A stretch of 64,000 nt of DNA from JAFAXD01 sp963833605 (GCA_963833605.1 CAWHYZ010000009.1:1-64000), one strand, 5' to 3'; positions 1 to 9,441 are shown, counted from the stretch's first letter. Numbers and translations: made by a program. Notes: a model not told the origin generated them from the letters alone.

Positions 1-8
1 GATAATAC

Positions 9-1124
9 CGAGTCCCATTGATCACAACTCGTGCGCCCATTGGCGCAATCCGAGAGACATGATGCGCCAAGGCTGATCGACAAGCTTATTCCAGGCCTCG
101 CAACAATGGTCGACGAGATCGTCGTATGATTTGAAGATTCGGTTTGAAAGCCAGTTGTCTCGCATGAACTGCCATACGTTCTCAACCGGGTTGAGCTCGG
201 GACATTTGGGTGGCAACGTGATGATGGTAACGTTGGCCGGTACGACGAGGCGTGTCGATATGTGCCAGCCGGCTTGGTCGACCAAAAGGACAGCGTGGCC
301 GGCGGGTTCAACGGCTGCGGCGATCTCCGCGAGATGCAGGTTCATCGCTTCGGTATTGCAAGCCGGCAGGATCAGGGCTGCGCCCTTGCCTCGCTTCGGG
401 CATACCGCACCGAAGATGTAGGTGGAGGCGGTACGCTGGTCACGCGGTGCGCTTGGGCGGGTGCCGCGTTTCGCCCAGCGACGGGTAATCTTGTTCTTCT
501 GGCCGATACGAGCCTCGTCGGCGAACCAGATTTCTATCGTGTCGCAATCGAGCGCCTTTGCGCGCGCGATTTCTTCCAGGCGCCCTGCGAAGCTTTTTTA
601 AAATCCTCGATCGCACCCTGCGCTTGCGCATGGTGGCGCGGCCGGGCCGAGAGTTTGCGATAGCCCATGGCGCGTAGCTCCCGGCTGAGCGTCTGTTTGG
701 CGATGGTGATGCGGAATTCTTCGAAAATCCATTGCGCCAGATCGATCAGCCGCCAGCGCACGACGCCATGGACCGCCGGGATCGGGCCACGCTCGATCAT
801 GTCGGTGATGGCCTGACGCTGGAGGTCATTGAGCTTGGACGGTTGACCCGGCGACTTGCCGTTCACGAGAGCGTCAGGTCCGCGAGCGTTGAAGCGCAAC
901 ACCCAGTCCCGGATGATCTGAAGCCCGACACCGCCGATCTTGGCCGCCTCGGTGCGCGTCGCACCGTCATAGATCGCCGCAAGTGCCAAAAGCCGCCGGG
1001 CTTGAGGGCCATCTTTGCTTTTCTTGGCCAAACCGCGCAGCTGCGACGCTTCAAAATCCTGCCGTAACGGTATCGGAGCCGACATGACGAACCTCCTCGG
1101 TTCGTCATCTTGAATCTGACTCGC
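9..1124 (-). mobile_element. IS630-family insertion sequence
   Basis: This is an IS630-type element of about 1.1 kb, carrying the split transposase annotated separately. Candidate imperfect terminal inverted repeats share GAGTC-NN-ATT; they lie near 10-24 and, on the other strand, near 1107-1122. I set the ends from this similarity only and did not see an unambiguous TA target duplication. The element lies directly against the tail of a flavin amine oxidase gene on its right side, so it probably inserted into or deleted the front of that gene. The left flank is outside the window. Confidence 0.6.
22..1085 (-). pseudogene. IS630 transposase, split by a -1 frame change
   Basis: DDE transposase of the IS630 family. 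The start at 1085 has AGGAGG six bases upstream. The first frame holds the N-terminal helix-turn-helix region (KIGGVGLQIIRDWVLRF) down to a run of six A (plus-strand T run 594-599). The -1 frame then carries the catalytic part: FADEARIG (first Asp), VLLVDQAGWH (second Asp) and LNPVENVW (Glu). Reading both frames together gives an otherwise uninterrupted transposase. One extra A in the run would restore one frame. The heptamer phase is not the canonical X XXY YYZ, so decay or a homopolymer error is as likely as programmed slippage. Confidence 0.85.
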
Positions 1125-1164
1125 CCACGTTGGGGAATGGCCCAAGAGTTACGGATTTAGGGAC

Positions 1165-1495
1165 CCGGTATAAGTCGCTTTTCGTCACTCTCAATCCGTC
1201 GCGGCCGCCGCACGCCGGAACACTGCTCCACAGCGAGGTCTACGATCATCCAATTTTCGATGGGAAGGCCATCGCCGCGCAACGAAAGCTATGGCTACTG
1301 CAAGGCGAGCGTAACACCTGGTTCTGCGGCGCCTATTTCGGCTCGGGCTTCCACGAAGACGGGCTACAGGCGGGGCTGGCCGTGGCCGAGCAGCTCGGCG
1401 GCATGCGTCGGCCCTGGCGCGTACCAAACGAATCCGGCCGCATCGTGCTGACCGCGCGGACCGTTGCCGAAAGCGAACAAGAGTTGCTGACGTGA
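1165..1495 (+). pseudogene. C-terminal fragment of an FAD-dependent amine oxidase-like protein
   Basis: Only the last ~110 residues of an NAD(P)/FAD-dependent oxidoreductase of the flavin amine oxidase type remain. The recognisable part includes HPIFD, RNTWFCGAYFGSGFHEDGLQ and a GG-RRPW tail, the end region of these flavoproteins. The upstream part, including the FAD-binding Rossmann motif, is missing because the IS630 element abuts it. The TGA stop overlaps the GTG start of the DUF1365 gene, so the two were translationally coupled. The oxidase, DUF1365 and Cfa-like methyltransferase trio is common in alphaproteobacteria and is linked to modified membrane fatty acids. Without its flavin domain this copy cannot be functional. 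Confidence 0.8.
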
Positions 1496-2280
1496 ACATC
1501 CGATCAGCACTCTACGTGGGGTCTGTCATGCACCGGCGCGTCCGGCCCCGCGTGCATAAGTTTCGCTATCGCGCCTTCTGGTTTCTGGTCGATCTCGATG
1601 AACTGGCTGAGATTTCGAAACGGTTACGGTTGTTCTCCCACAATCGCCGCAATCTATTTAGCCTCCAGGACACCGACCACGGCGACGGCACCGCGACGCC
1701 GCTCCGTGCGCAGGTGGAACGCCAGCTTGAGGAGGCAGGAATCAATCTCATTGGCGGACCGATCCGCCTGCTTTGTATGCCGCGCACGCTCGGCTACTGC
1801 TTCAATCCGCTCAGCGTATACTTCTGCTACCATGAGGATGGCGCGCTGGCCGCGCTGGTCTATGAGGTGCACAACACGTTCGGAGAGCGGCACAGCTACG
1901 TCATGCCGGTTGGGAACGAGAGCGGCGCGCTTCACCAATACTGTCAAAAGACCTTCTATGTCTCTCCCTTCATGGACATGAATATGCGCTATGACTTTCG
2001 GGTCACCGGTCCGGGACAGCGCATTGGCGTCGGGATTCGCACCAGCTCGTCCGCGATGCCCGTCATGAACGCCGTTTTGACCGGGGCGCGCAGAGACCTC
2101 ACCGATCGCAATCTTTTAAATGTGTTTCTAGCGATTCCTTTCGTCACGTTGAAGGTGATCGCTGCTATCCACTGGGAGGCCTTGCGCCTCTGGCTGAAGG
2201 GACTTCGCTTGCGCCAACGCCCGGCCCCACCCAAACGAACGAGCACGATTATAGCCGCGAATCCAAGCGTTTCGGATTAA
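1492..2280 (+). CDS. DUF1365 family protein
   Basis: 262 residues matching the DUF1365 family. Visible family signatures are the N-terminal YVGSVMHRRVRP, FWFLVDLDEL, GYCFNPLSVYFCY and the C-terminal region with PFVTLKVIAAIHWEALRLWLKG. Start is GTG, overlapping the upstream TGA as GTGA. The methyltransferase gene begins six bases after its stop, so the genes form an operon. DUF1365 proteins have no established reaction. They recur between a flavin amine oxidase and a Cfa-type methyltransferase, which suggests a role in fatty-acyl modification at the membrane. Length is normal for the family and the frame is intact. Confidence 0.9.
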   Translation: MNIRSALYVGSVMHRRVRPRVHKFRYRAFWFLVDLDELAEISKRLRLFSHNRRNLFSLQDTDHGDGTATPLRAQVERQLEEAGINLIGGPIRLLCMPRTLGYCFNPLSVYFCYHEDGALAALVYEVHNTFGERHSYVMPVGNESGALHQYCQKTFYVSPFMDMNMRYDFRVTGPGQRIGVGIRTSSSAMPVMNAVLTGARRDLTDRNLLNVFLAIPFVTLKVIAAIHWEALRLWLKGLRLRQRPAPPKRTSTIIAANPSVSD

Positions 2281-2285
2281 TCATC

Positions 2286-3644
2286 ATGTCTATTCAGGAC
2301 CAACAGGCCGTCACCCGGTCGTTCGATTCGGAACACAACCAAATTTCGCGCTCGCTCACCGAAGTGACTTTGCGCCGGATGCTGCGCGGGCTTGAGTGCG
2401 GTCAGCTTGTCGTCGACACGCCGGGCGGAGAGCGCATTGTGTTCGATGGTGATCGGCCCGGTCCAAAAGCACGATTGACCGTCCACAGTTGGCGCTTCCT
2501 CTTGCGACTCGCCACGGGCTGGGATCTCGGCTTCGCCGAGGCATACAGGGCGGGCGAGTGGTCTTCGCCCAACCTTGCCACCCTGCTGAGGTTCGCCTGC
2601 CATAACAGCGCGGCGATGGAGCAACTACGGTCGCCGCGTGTGCCGCGCTTTTGGCTTAAGCTTCGTCACGCGCTCAACCGCAACACCCCGCGTGGCAGTC
2701 GGCGGAATATCGCCGCCCACTACGACCTCGGGAACGACTTCTACGAGCAGTGGCTCGATGCGGGGATGACCTATTCGTCCGGTCTGTTTTCTTCGCCGGA
2801 TCAGACGCTGGAAGAAGCACAAGACGCCAAGCTCGACCGCGTGATCGATATGCTGGGCCTAGCCGGCGGCGAGACGGTGCTTGAGATCGGTTGCGGCTGG
2901 GGCGGCCTGGCCGAGCGGCTGATGGACCGGTGCGACTGCGCCGTGACTGGGGTCACCCTTTCGACCGAGCAACTGGCCTTCGCGCAGAAGCGGCTTCGTA
3001 ATCGCGCGCGGTCGGGGCACTGTGATCTTCGCCTGCAAGACTATCGTCACGTGCGCGGCACGTTCGATCATATCGTCTCGATCGAAATGCTGGAGGCTGT
3101 CGGCGAGACATACTGGCCGACATACTTCGAGAAGCTGCGAAATAGTCTGCGTCCGGGCGGGTCGGCCGTATTGCAAGTCATCACGATCGATGACGCTCGA
3201 TTCGAGAGCTATCGGCGAAGACCCGACTTCATCCAGAAATACATCTTTCCTGGCGGCATGCTCCCGACAACTCGAATCATCGAGCGCGAAACGTCCAAAG
3301 CGGGGCTTCAGCTTGTCGCAAGCGAGTTCTTTGGCGATAGCTACGCCCGTACTCTCGAACAGTGGCGGCTTCGTTTCCATAGCGCATGGCCAGCGATCGA
3401 AGGTCTTGGATTTGACGAGCGTTTCAAGAGAACGTGGGAGTACTACCTCGCTTATTGTCAAGTCGGGTTCGAAACAGGGGCGTTGAACGTCGGCCTCTAC
3501 AAAGTTACGCGAGCCATGCCAAAGGTTGGCGGCAGAGCGCCTTGCGGCGCAGCGTGTTCATCCAGCTCGTGCACCTGCCCGAGCGTAATTCGGGTAGCAA
3601 CTGCACGGCCAATGTCACAGCGCCATCGACGTCGACACGCATGA
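2286..3644 (+). CDS. cfa: cyclopropane-fatty-acyl-phospholipid synthase-like methyltransferase
   Basis: SAM-dependent methyltransferase of the mycolic acid/cyclopropane synthase family. It would transfer a methyl(ene) group to the double bond of a phospholipid acyl chain. Seen: an N-terminal lipid-binding region, NIAAHYDLGNDFYEQWLD, the substrate-side signature MTYSSGLF, the SAM motif VLEIGCGWGGLAE, SIEMLEAVG, and a C-terminal FETGALNVGLYKVTR. In relatives the protein normally ends a few residues after that last motif. Here the frame runs on for about 37 low-complexity residues (RAPCGAACSSSSCTCPS and on) into DNA that looks foreign, so the native stop was probably lost at a junction near 3517-3530. 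Catalytic regions are intact. In some alphaproteobacteria homologues at this locus make cyclopropane or furan fatty acids; which applies here is not decidable. Confidence 0.9.
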   Translation: MSIQDQQAVTRSFDSEHNQISRSLTEVTLRRMLRGLECGQLVVDTPGGERIVFDGDRPGPKARLTVHSWRFLLRLATGWDLGFAEAYRAGEWSSPNLATLLRFACHNSAAMEQLRSPRVPRFWLKLRHALNRNTPRGSRRNIAAHYDLGNDFYEQWLDAGMTYSSGLFSSPDQTLEEAQDAKLDRVIDMLGLAGGETVLEIGCGWGGLAERLMDRCDCAVTGVTLSTEQLAFAQKRLRNRARSGHCDLRLQDYRHVRGTFDHIVSIEMLEAVGETYWPTYFEKLRNSLRPGGSAVLQVITIDDARFESYRRRPDFIQKYIFPGGMLPTTRIIERETSKAGLQLVASEFFGDSYARTLEQWRLRFHSAWPAIEGLGFDERFKRTWEYYLAYCQVGFETGALNVGLYKVTRAMPKVGGRAPCGAACSSSSCTCPSVIRVATARPMSQRHRRRHA

Positions 3645-3990
3645 CTTGCCTGGATGAATGTCTTGCCGAACTCGGATGTCGTGCGGACTAAGGTCGAGGG
3701 TTTCGACCTCGAAGCCGGAGCACGCCTTGAAGGCCCCGTGCGCGATCTCGACCGGTGAGCTCGCTACGGGACAAGCCATTTACGGTGAGGACGCGGGGAC
3801 GGTCCGGCCACATCATCGTGACGACGTTTGGCCGCTACGATGGCATCACGCGCAGTCAGCCAATCGGTCGCGAGATCGTAGTCGGGATCAGCGAAGCCGG
3901 GGCCGGCTTGGCGGGCGCCGGGGCCTTCCGACTGCCGTCATAGGCGGCGGGATCCAAGCGGTCGTCGCAACACTTTGAAGGAGGAGGTTG
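3645..3990. other. no recognisable gene; junction DNA
   Basis: The stretch between the Cfa-like gene and the IS30 fragment has short open frames on both strands but none with family motifs or a convincing ribosome binding site. One plus-strand frame (VRTKVEGFDLEAGARLEG, ending near 3758) looks protein-like and could be the end of a lost gene. I cannot name it. Confidence 0.4.
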
Positions 3991-3992
3991 CG

Positions 3993-4162
3993 ATGAACAT
4001 TCGAAAGCGACGTTCGGATCGGTCTGGACGGGCGCCATTGCCGTCACCCGGTCGACCGTCGGTAGCGGGACGCGACGAGCGACGACGGTTCTGGGCGGCG
4101 ATCGCGGCAGGTATCGCAAGCGAGGATGCTGTGGTTGAGGCCGGCGTGTCGCAGGCTGTCGG
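3993..4162 (+). pseudogene. IS30-family transposase, N-terminal fragment
   Basis: The start is preceded by GAAGGAGGAGG. The first ~50 residues (RRSDRSGRAPLPSPGRP, then RDERRRFWAAIAAG and EDAVVEAGVSQAVG) are the characteristic proline-rich and helical N-terminus of rhizobial IS30-type transposases. Similarity stops after SQAVG, where the full protein would continue with its helix-turn-helix and DDE domains. The remaining ~900 bp of the element are absent. From here to 4309 nothing else is recognisable. Confidence 0.7.
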
Positions 4163-4309
4163 AGCGCTCCCGGACCTATAGCTTCGCGTCCGTGAGCGTC
4201 AGCGTGCTTGCTCGCCCCCGGTGGTTTCTGCAGCCGGCGCCGGAACCCCTGCAGCAGGCGCCGGGACGGCTATCACCGTCGGGCGAACTTGATGCTGTTT
4301 GTTGCGATC

Positions 4310-4564
4310 TCATTCAGGATCAGGCCGAGCGGTACTGCGCGATCGCACGTCCAGCTCCTCCAGCCACCGCACGAACGAATGTGCTGCAGCATGGGCGTGT
4401 TCCTGGTTCTCCGCGCGTTCTATCTTGTGCAAGACTTCGTCTCGCTGGTCGACGCCGGGCCGAACTTCCTGTTCGCGAGCAAAGCTTGCCGCGTCGTTGA
4501 GATCGCGAATGACGCGCCCATCTTTTAGATGCAGCTCGGGCGTGAAATAGAACTCGATCTGCAT
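4310..4564 (-). CDS. small hypothetical protein
   Basis: 84 residues if translation starts at MQIEFYFTPELHL. A longer open frame extends upstream to 4732, but it overlaps the neighbouring exported protein and has low-complexity content, so I prefer the internal start. The N-terminal part (DGRVIRDLNDAASFAREQ) resembles the short rhizobial proteins of DUF982 type; the likeness is weak. It is followed by an acidic, helical KIERAENQEHAHAAAHSFVR region. No membrane segment or signal. It lies last in a minus-strand group behind an exported protein and a catalase-like protein, possibly co-transcribed. Confidence 0.5.
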   Translation of the reverse strand: MQIEFYFTPELHLKDGRVIRDLNDAASFAREQEVRPGVDQRDEVLHKIERAENQEHAHAAAHSFVRWLEELDVRSRSTARPDPE

Positions 4565-4710
4565 ATTAACGGTAACTCGGTCCTTATCGGAGGTTCCGAA
4601 GAAGGTCGGCTCTGGGAAGGCCTCGCAACGGCCCGCGCCTGGAGAACGCAATGTACTGATCGATCCTGAGAACGGCAAAGCAGCGCAGAGTGATGGTCGC
4701 CTCTGCATGA

Positions 4711-5049
4711 TTAATCGGAAGGTCGTCCGCATAGGGCATTAAGGTAATTGTTCATCGCGTCCTGAACGGAGTTGGCTTGCAGTTCTGGGCGCGCTCGGCC
4801 GTATTCTCGAAGATAGTTCGCAAGCTGCCTAGTGGTCAGTCGGCTTCTCGTGATGCATTGGCTGTAATGCTGTGCCGTCCCCTGGGCGGGCGCCGTTGCT
4901 GCCACCGCAAGCGTGTCAAGCAAATCGGATATATACGCAGCGCGATCATCCTCCTGTAATCCCGCCCATTGGGAGAACGTGTAATAGAGGCGGTCCTCTG
5001 CGCCCGCGGGCCACGATAACAGCAACAACACCGCCGCAACCTTGAACAC
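4711..5049 (-). CDS. small exported protein
   Basis: 112 residues with a signal peptide at 1-17 (MFKVAAVLLLLSWPAGA). The mature part has FSQWAGLQEDDRAAYISDLLDTL, two cysteines (SQCITRS and NALCGRP) and a helical arrangement reminiscent of Rap1a/Tai-like small periplasmic proteins. That likeness is impressionistic. The gene follows the catalase-like gene by 51 bp on the same strand and probably belongs to the same transcript. A distant look-alike with the same size and architecture is the product at 8461-8829. Confidence 0.65.
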   Translation of the reverse strand: MFKVAAVLLLLSWPAGAEDRLYYTFSQWAGLQEDDRAAYISDLLDTLAVAATAPAQGTAQHYSQCITRSRLTTRQLANYLREYGRARPELQANSVQDAMNNYLNALCGRPSD

Positions 5050-5100
5050 TGGAGCCTCTCGGCTGAGGGATGCCGTCTTTTCGGTATCCTTGCGACGATT

Positions 5101-6174
5101 TCAGCGCACCTTTCGTCCGTTGACGCGCGTGGCGGTTGCGGGATCGTTTTGGTCGTCACGCCACGTCGGATGACGGAAATGGATGACGAAATCGCCATTG
5201 TATGAAACGACTGCCTGGTCGAAGGTGATCGTTCCGATGCGGCGCCAATTCCGGAAGGTGCGTCGCTCGCGGAACGGCGGGCCGTGCGTCTCCCCCTCAT
5301 CGGTAACGTCGATGTTGAACGTGAGCGTGCGTTTCGGCCCGATGTCGCCGCGGTCGTAGATCTGCGCCATGATCTCGTCGCGGAAATCCAATTCCGCTCC
5401 TTCGATTCTGGGCTGGCCCGGCGCCACCGTGAGACGCATGAAGGTCGGCGCGCGCGTGGGCTCGCCTTGCGCCTTTCCGAGTTCCGCAACCTGGTAGAGC
5501 TGGCGCATGGTCGGCCGCGTGTCGACCACGCTAAGCATGATCCCGAAGACTGCCAAGATCCCCATACCGAAGCCGCGCCGCGACGCCGTGGTGTTCGGAG
5601 CGTTGAGCAATTCGACGTCGTTGATGTAGTCGTCGTAGTCACCGCCGATATCTTGCTGAGTGATGAAACTGGCGGTGCGCAGCGGCGCGACATGATCCGG
5701 CTCGATGGTCGGGAACAGCTTGCCCACCAGCGACAGCGACCGGACATGGCCGCGCCGCGTCTCGCGGCAGCAGGTGGAATAGCGTCCCACGACCAAGGCC
5801 CGGCTGCCGTTGCGAAAATAGCCGGAATAGCGGGTGTCTTCCGTGATTTGCCACAGCCCGGTGAGGCAAATGCCATTCGGATGCACCAGGCGGCGGAAGC
5901 CTTTTCGCTCCGGCCCCCAACGCAGGTCGGCGGCGGAATCGACAGCGCGCTCGGTGGCTTGGCGAAACAGGTAGGGCGGACCGAAGGGCAGGATGCCGTA
6001 CAGCAGGCTGCTCAGCGTGACCGGGTGGACCGGCAGCGGCGGCTCCCCGCGCGCCCCCCATGTTCTTTGGTAGGGATTGGCGAACAGCGCCTCGCGCACG
6101 ACGGAGAAGCGCGAACCGCCGTAGGCGCGGTCTTCATCTGTGATGCCTTCTATCCCAAAAGAACGTGGACTCAT
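5101..6174 (-). CDS. catalase-like (y4iL-type) protein
   Basis: 357 residues. The pattern HPNGICLTGLWQITEDT, YFRNGSRALVVGRYSTCC, RSLSLVGKLFPT and SFITQQDIGGDY fits the catalase-related family that includes rhizobial y4iL-like proteins, which share the catalase fold but not its peroxide activity. The C-terminal half (RNWRRIGTITFDQAV) resembles the late beta-rich segment of those proteins. I cannot place the heme ligand with certainty. No signal peptide is apparent. It is first in a minus-strand group with a small exported protein. Codon use is like its neighbours and the frame is intact. The catalase-fold assignment is from memory of family motifs and is moderate in strength. Confidence 0.6.
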   Translation of the reverse strand: MSPRSFGIEGITDEDRAYGGSRFSVVREALFANPYQRTWGARGEPPLPVHPVTLSSLLYGILPFGPPYLFRQATERAVDSAADLRWGPERKGFRRLVHPNGICLTGLWQITEDTRYSGYFRNGSRALVVGRYSTCCRETRRGHVRSLSLVGKLFPTIEPDHVAPLRTASFITQQDIGGDYDDYINDVELLNAPNTTASRRGFGMGILAVFGIMLSVVDTRPTMRQLYQVAELGKAQGEPTRAPTFMRLTVAPGQPRIEGAELDFRDEIMAQIYDRGDIGPKRTLTFNIDVTDEGETHGPPFRERRTFRNWRRIGTITFDQAVVSYNGDFVIHFRHPTWRDDQNDPATATRVNGRKVR

Positions 6175-6429
6175 GGCGCGCCCTCACGTCGGGATCAAGT
6201 CGCTCTCCATGTCCATGGCGGCGCTAGGTTATCTCAAAACGCGTTCGCGGCAAGCGAAGTTGCAACACTATGCTCACCGGAGTTGGCGTGACTGCACGGT
6301 CAGCCGGAGGGAGCGGGAGGCGCAGGGGAAGCGGCATCGACCCATGGACGGTGAATTAAGGGCCGTCGTCTGTAATATTTTTGCGTCTCAGGGACGCGAT
6401 GCATATAGCGCGGTGGGTCGATTTCCCGC

Positions 6430-7363
6430 TCATGTTGATACATAACCTGCGTGTCGCAAGAAATTAGCGCATTCTTCCGGGCAAACCGTGCGAAGAAGCA
6501 AACGAATTCTGCGCCAGAGATTTGGTATGTTCGCTCGGCTGCTTGTCGCAACAGTGCTTTGAGTTTGCTGAAGAATTGCTCAATCGGATTGAGGTCGGGT
6601 GAGTATGAGGGCAAATACAGTACTGACGCGCCTAGCGCCTCGATTGCTTCTATTACGGGCCACTTTATGAGCTGGTAGATTATCCATGATGACGATGTCG
6701 CGGCGACCGAGGGTTGGTGCGAGGCATTGTTCGATGTACGCGAGGAAGATGGGGCCGTTCATCGCTCCATCAATCACGAAGGGAGCGACAATCCCGTCGT
6801 GGCGCAAGCGGCGACGAAAGTGATTGTTTTCCAATGTCCATGCGGAACCGATGCGACCAACCGCTCCCCGCGCGGGCAACGACCTCTGAGCCGCACCATG
6901 TTTGTGCTGGTAGCGGTCTCGTCGATAAACACCAGCCGAGCGGGGTCAAGCATGCCTTGCTCTCGTATCCAACGTCGGCGGACGCGAGCGACATCGGCTC
7001 GTTTTTGCTCTGCCGCGTGCAGGCTTTTTTTTAAAGCTGACATTGTGTCGATCAAAGAAACGCTGGAGAGCGCTCCGACTGCCGGGGATGCCCTGTTTAG
7101 CCATGACGGCGAGAATCTCTCGAGGGTCAAATCCGGTTGTTTGGCAATCAGAGCCAAGATCCAGTCCGAGTGCTCTTCCAATGGCGAAACACTCCCGCCG
7201 CTCCGTTTCGGCGCCGCGCTCCTGTCTCACTCCAGCGTTGGCACCATCGAATTACCGAACTAACGCCCACCTTGAAGATCTCGGCTATCTCCCGCCGCGA
7301 CGCTCCGCTTTCGACCGCTTCAACCGCACGCTCACGCAAGTCCGTGGAATACGGCCTCGGCAT
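6430..7363 (-). pseudogene. IS630-family transposase, multiply frameshifted
   Basis: A second IS630-type transposase, unlike the one at the window start. The N-terminal helix-turn-helix is clear (STDLRERAVEAVESGASR, IAEIFKVGVSSVIRWCQ). The next pieces lie in different frames: KQPDLTLERF, then the first catalytic motif RLVFIDETATSTNM, then PCHG-like VPHGHWKTITFVAA, then RDIVIMDNLPAHK, then the final YSPDLNPIEQFFSKLK. At least three frame changes are needed to read through, so it is dead. The proximal part has a likely start at 7363. The element ends were not identified. Confidence 0.85.
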
Positions 7364-7389
7364 CGATTTAGCTCCCAGGCAAATCAATT

Positions 7390-7856
7390 TCCCAGATTCG
7401 CCTAGGCGACAGCGGTTGGGAATCCCTGATCAATGCCACGGGAAATTCTAACATCTTGTTTTCGGCAACTGCAAAATAGAACCGGCCCATATCATCGGTT
7501 CTGCCGGAGCATAGATAGAATTTTGCTTTCTTTAAGATCGGTGTACGGGAGTCTGCGCCCCTCGGTAGGAAAAGGGGACCTTTTTGTCTGACCAGGATTC
7601 CACAGAGGCCTGCAGCATTCGCCTACATGCTCAATGCGGCGCTGAGCACTTTGCTGACGAGCCGCAGGGGAGAACTAGCGGCATTTGGGCACCAGTTGCA
7701 CAAAATAGGAGGCCTCATCACAGGGACGGCCATGTCTAGGGAGGCCCAAGTGTCGGAAACCTGGCGCTGGGCACTTCGCCGTCAACTGTCACCGCCCAAG
7801 CCACCACAAAGCTCGCCGGCAAGAATGCGCACCTGATCCATCAGTGCCTCTTGCCG
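7390..7856. other. gene-poor stretch with a terminator-like hairpin
   Basis: No convincing gene. A short inverted repeat near 7558-7588 (CCCCT...AGGGG followed by ACCTTTTT) could be a weak intrinsic terminator on the plus strand. The 69-codon frame at 7627-7836 has no ribosome binding site and no recognisable features. Confidence 0.4.
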
Positions 7857-8057
7857 TCACCAACTTTTACGAATAGCTCGCCAGCCCTCGCAATAGTGCT
7901 TTAGCTCATCGAGGCTATCCACCTTTAGAGGGATGCAGTGGTAAGGCGGATAGCCGCTGTCCACCGCTGTCCCCGGTCGGGTTTGCGCGAACGAGGGGGT
8001 GGCTGTGATTAGCGCGAGCAAGCTGGCCAGCAGCGCGTATCGCGTGGCTGTCGTCAT
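7857..8057 (-). CDS. very small exported protein
   Basis: 66 residues from MTTATRYALLASLLALI. A signal peptide ends at PSFAQ, leaving a mature peptide of ~42 residues with two cysteines (PYHCIPLKVD, KHYCEGWRAIR). The longer frame upstream to 8126 lacks a signal at its own start, so the internal ATG is preferred. Function unknown. Small exported proteins of this kind are frequent in rhizobial accessory DNA. Confidence 0.6.
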   Translation of the reverse strand: MTTATRYALLASLLALITATPSFAQTRPGTAVDSGYPPYHCIPLKVDSLDELKHYCEGWRAIRKSW

Positions 8058-8460
8058 AGTCGCACCTGTATGTTTGAGGGTCCTTGCGGCACTTTGCGCG
8101 CTCTGCGGACTGCTCGAACATGTCACGGGCGATGTCCATGGAATGTGAAGTAGCTCATACAGGAAAGAAATAGTTGCGACGAGCAGACACCTCGGGTGTG
8201 CGCGCTCAGCGCTTATCCCAACTTTGCGTTGCTAGCGCTTCAATTGGTTTTGCGGTGCTCAAATCCCGGTGATGGGGTCGGCTGCGACAGCCTCCATGAG
8301 AACCATCTCGGCGTTGCAAATTCACGAATGCGGCTCATGGTGCCGAGGCTGCGCAAGATGACGGCGCGGTCATGGAAGAGCGGGACCCAAGAAACTTTCA
8401 TTGTCAGGTGGAGCACATATGTGCGCCATTGCGCTAGGCCCTTGGCGGAGACGCGCCATC

Positions 8461-8829
8461 ATGCGCCTGCTGTTCACAACGCTATTGTGTGCCCTCGGAA
8501 TGGCGCAGGCTTCGGCCCAAACGTCGGTAAGCCAGCAATTATTGGAACTCGATGATGATGAACGGAATGGAGCCTTCACGTCCATGCTGTGGGATGGCCA
8601 CGGGAAGTGCGATCAAGTCGTCCGAACGCTGTTTAAAGGCACCGTCTTGGGCGTGGACGAGTGGGAAGCCGTGTGTAGAGACCGCCGATCCTACGCATTT
8701 AGTATCCTTGTGGAAGCGGATGAGACGATGATCACGTTCGTGAGTTGCCGTGAATTGATGGCCACGAGCAAAAAGCTGTTGCGCATAGCTGGCAGCAAGA
8801 GCAAGGCGGCGGGCTGTAGGATCAGGTGA
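8461..8829 (+). CDS. small exported protein
   Basis: 122 residues from MRLLFTTLLCALGMAQASAQ, a clear signal peptide with Ala-X-Ala type cleavage. GGAG lies upstream of this ATG; the frame opens earlier at 8401 but that would bury the signal. The mature part holds LLELDDDERNGAFTSMLW, GKCDQVV and three further cysteines, an arrangement similar in style to the exported protein at 4711-5049. No family can be named. Confidence 0.65.
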   Translation: MRLLFTTLLCALGMAQASAQTSVSQQLLELDDDERNGAFTSMLWDGHGKCDQVVRTLFKGTVLGVDEWEAVCRDRRSYAFSILVEADETMITFVSCRELMATSKKLLRIAGSKSKAAGCRIR

Positions 8830-9049
8830 GCGGGCGAGCGCCGCTGAAGGATTGCGGCGCGGGCGCTCGTAGGCGGCGTTGGTCGCGCGCGGCCTTCACC
8901 TGGGTCGGCCCGACGATGTCGCGGGCTCCCTTGGGAGCTTGGGCTTCATCAACGGTCGTTTGCTAATCGTTAACCGTATCGTGCGCACCGTCACCGGGCA
9001 TGGGTCTCGTGGGTCCATGCGCGATCCTCTCGATACTCTGGGAGATAGC

Positions 9050-9400
9050 ATGACCGCATTGTCAGTCAGCCAAGCTACTCAGGCGCTCACCATCACTCGC
9101 GCTATCAAGTCCAGGTGGCACTCAGCGAGCCGCAAGGAAGATGGCAGTTACGAGATGGCACCGGCTCCTTCAGAGAGGCGAGTGCGATCCCTAATCCCAT
9201 GGCGCAGGGCCGCAGATGCGATGGTCGAGGCCGAGCTAAGGCACCGGGTAGCTCTGGCTGAGGAACAACTTGCAGACCTCAAGACCGCGCTTGATGACAT
9301 GCGGGCACAGCGAGACGCTTGGCAGGCGATGGCGCAGGCCCGCATACGACCGGCGCCATCCGGGCAGAGCCGGTGGCCATGGCTTCGGTCAACCGGATAA
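9050..9400 (+). CDS. helix-turn-helix/coiled-coil accessory protein
   Basis: 116 residues with a good ribosome binding site (GGGAG, five bases before ATG). The N-terminus (MTALSVSQATQALTITRAIKS) matches a MerR-like or excisionase-like helix-turn-helix found on rhizobial plasmids and islands. Relatives read roughly 'VTQAAKATGKSKSTITRAIK', so a few residues of the recognition turn seem to be missing here. A coiled coil follows (EAELRHRVALAEEQLADLK, then LDDMRAQRDAWQAM), and the protein ends with the tryptophan-rich tail RWPWL typical of that group. A role in element maintenance or transfer regulation is an inference. Confidence 0.6.
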   Translation: MTALSVSQATQALTITRAIKSRWHSASRKEDGSYEMAPAPSERRVRSLIPWRRAADAMVEAELRHRVALAEEQLADLKTALDDMRAQRDAWQAMAQARIRPAPSGQSRWPWLRSTG

Positions 9401-9441
9401 CAAGGTGAAGTCCCCAGGTTCCGAGCGAAGGAATGGACGCC

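Noticed and set aside
4836..5876. 346-codon minus-strand arginine/serine-rich frame
   Set aside because: Out-of-frame shadow of the catalase-like gene and its neighbour.
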